From: Methylobacterium sp. Leaf125
GTDB taxonomy: Bacteria; Pseudomonadota; Alphaproteobacteria; Rhizobiales; Beijerinckiaceae
Direction: 5' to 3'
Assembly: GCF_001423085.1 (NCBI RefSeq)
Contig: NZ_LMNU01000012.1
Coordinates: forward strand, 318,698-382,697
Length of the DNA: 64,000 nt
Shown here one piece after another: positions 63,929 through 64,000 of the stretch (the stretch's first letter is position 1; the number at the start of each line of letters is the position of its first letter). The position numbers were made by a program, and so were the translations under genes. The notes beneath the pieces were generated by a model, which saw only the letters and a list, made by a program, of their open reading frames with translations, was not told where the DNA came from and made no database searches.

Positions 63929-64000
63929 CCATGTTCGGCTTGTCCCGTTGAGCGGAGCCAGCTGAGTTTCAAGCGCATCAGCGCTCGAGTTGGACGGCGT

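Overview
The window is about 64 kb of high-GC chromosome, densely coded on both strands. I see no rRNA, tRNA, CRISPR array, insertion sequence or phage gene. Gene content suggests an alphaproteobacterium of the order Hyphomicrobiales, most like Methylobacterium: a glutathione-linked formaldehyde oxidation pair, a serine-glyoxylate-type aminotransferase, an oxalate/formate-type MFS carrier, a K+-independent H+-pyrophosphatase, DUF1127 and MocR proteins, and an alphaproteobacterial-type heat-shock promoter ahead of dnaK. The genus is inferred; no marker gene proves it.

Layout. 0-8 kb: the 3' part of hppA, an exported molybdenum aldehyde/xanthine oxidoreductase (paoABC type, minus strand), an exported MmgE/PrpD protein and a small secreted four-cysteine protein preceded by a 17-bp tandem repeat. 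8-11 kb: a DUF47-Pit-MgtC operon for phosphate uptake. 11-17 kb: Lrp-type regulator, D-amino-acid dehydrogenase and AEC transporter, then an MFS carrier with two hydroxyisourate hydrolases (one Tat-exported) and OHCU decarboxylase, which is the lower part of urate catabolism. 17-21 kb: adhI/fghA formaldehyde detoxification, a DUF938 methyltransferase and an ACR3/bile-acid-symporter-like carrier. 21-28 kb: an OFA-family carrier, then a signalling block of cNMP-binding EAL protein, CHASE2 adenylate cyclase, DUF3307 protein and FecR-domain protein. 28-36 kb: pyruvate kinase, PAS-HTH and LuxR regulators, then a patchy, lower-GC stretch with an alpha/beta hydrolase and an SDR/LysR pair.

36-47 kb is a catabolic block. 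One strand carries MFS, CaiB-type CoA-transferase, crotonase-fold protein and gamma-carbonic-anhydrase-like protein, a trio resembling CaiB/CaiD/CaiE. Beside it lie a class V glyoxylate aminotransferase, a GntR regulator, a threonine-aldolase-like enzyme and a large FAD/Fe-S 2-hydroxyacid dehydrogenase. The two divergent promoter regions here share the 11-mer ATTTGCATTCA, a plausible GntR operator, which suggests one glyoxylate/glycine regulon.

47-64 kb has visibly lower third-position GC. It holds an SDR, an outer-membrane protein, a glycine-zipper protein, a spermidine-synthase-like protein, a probable frameshifted gene, DUF1003, MATE and Kef-type transporters, DUF1127/MocR, and then core genes ispH, thrB, a peroxiredoxin, yqgE and dnaK. 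Several intergenic hairpins look like real terminators.
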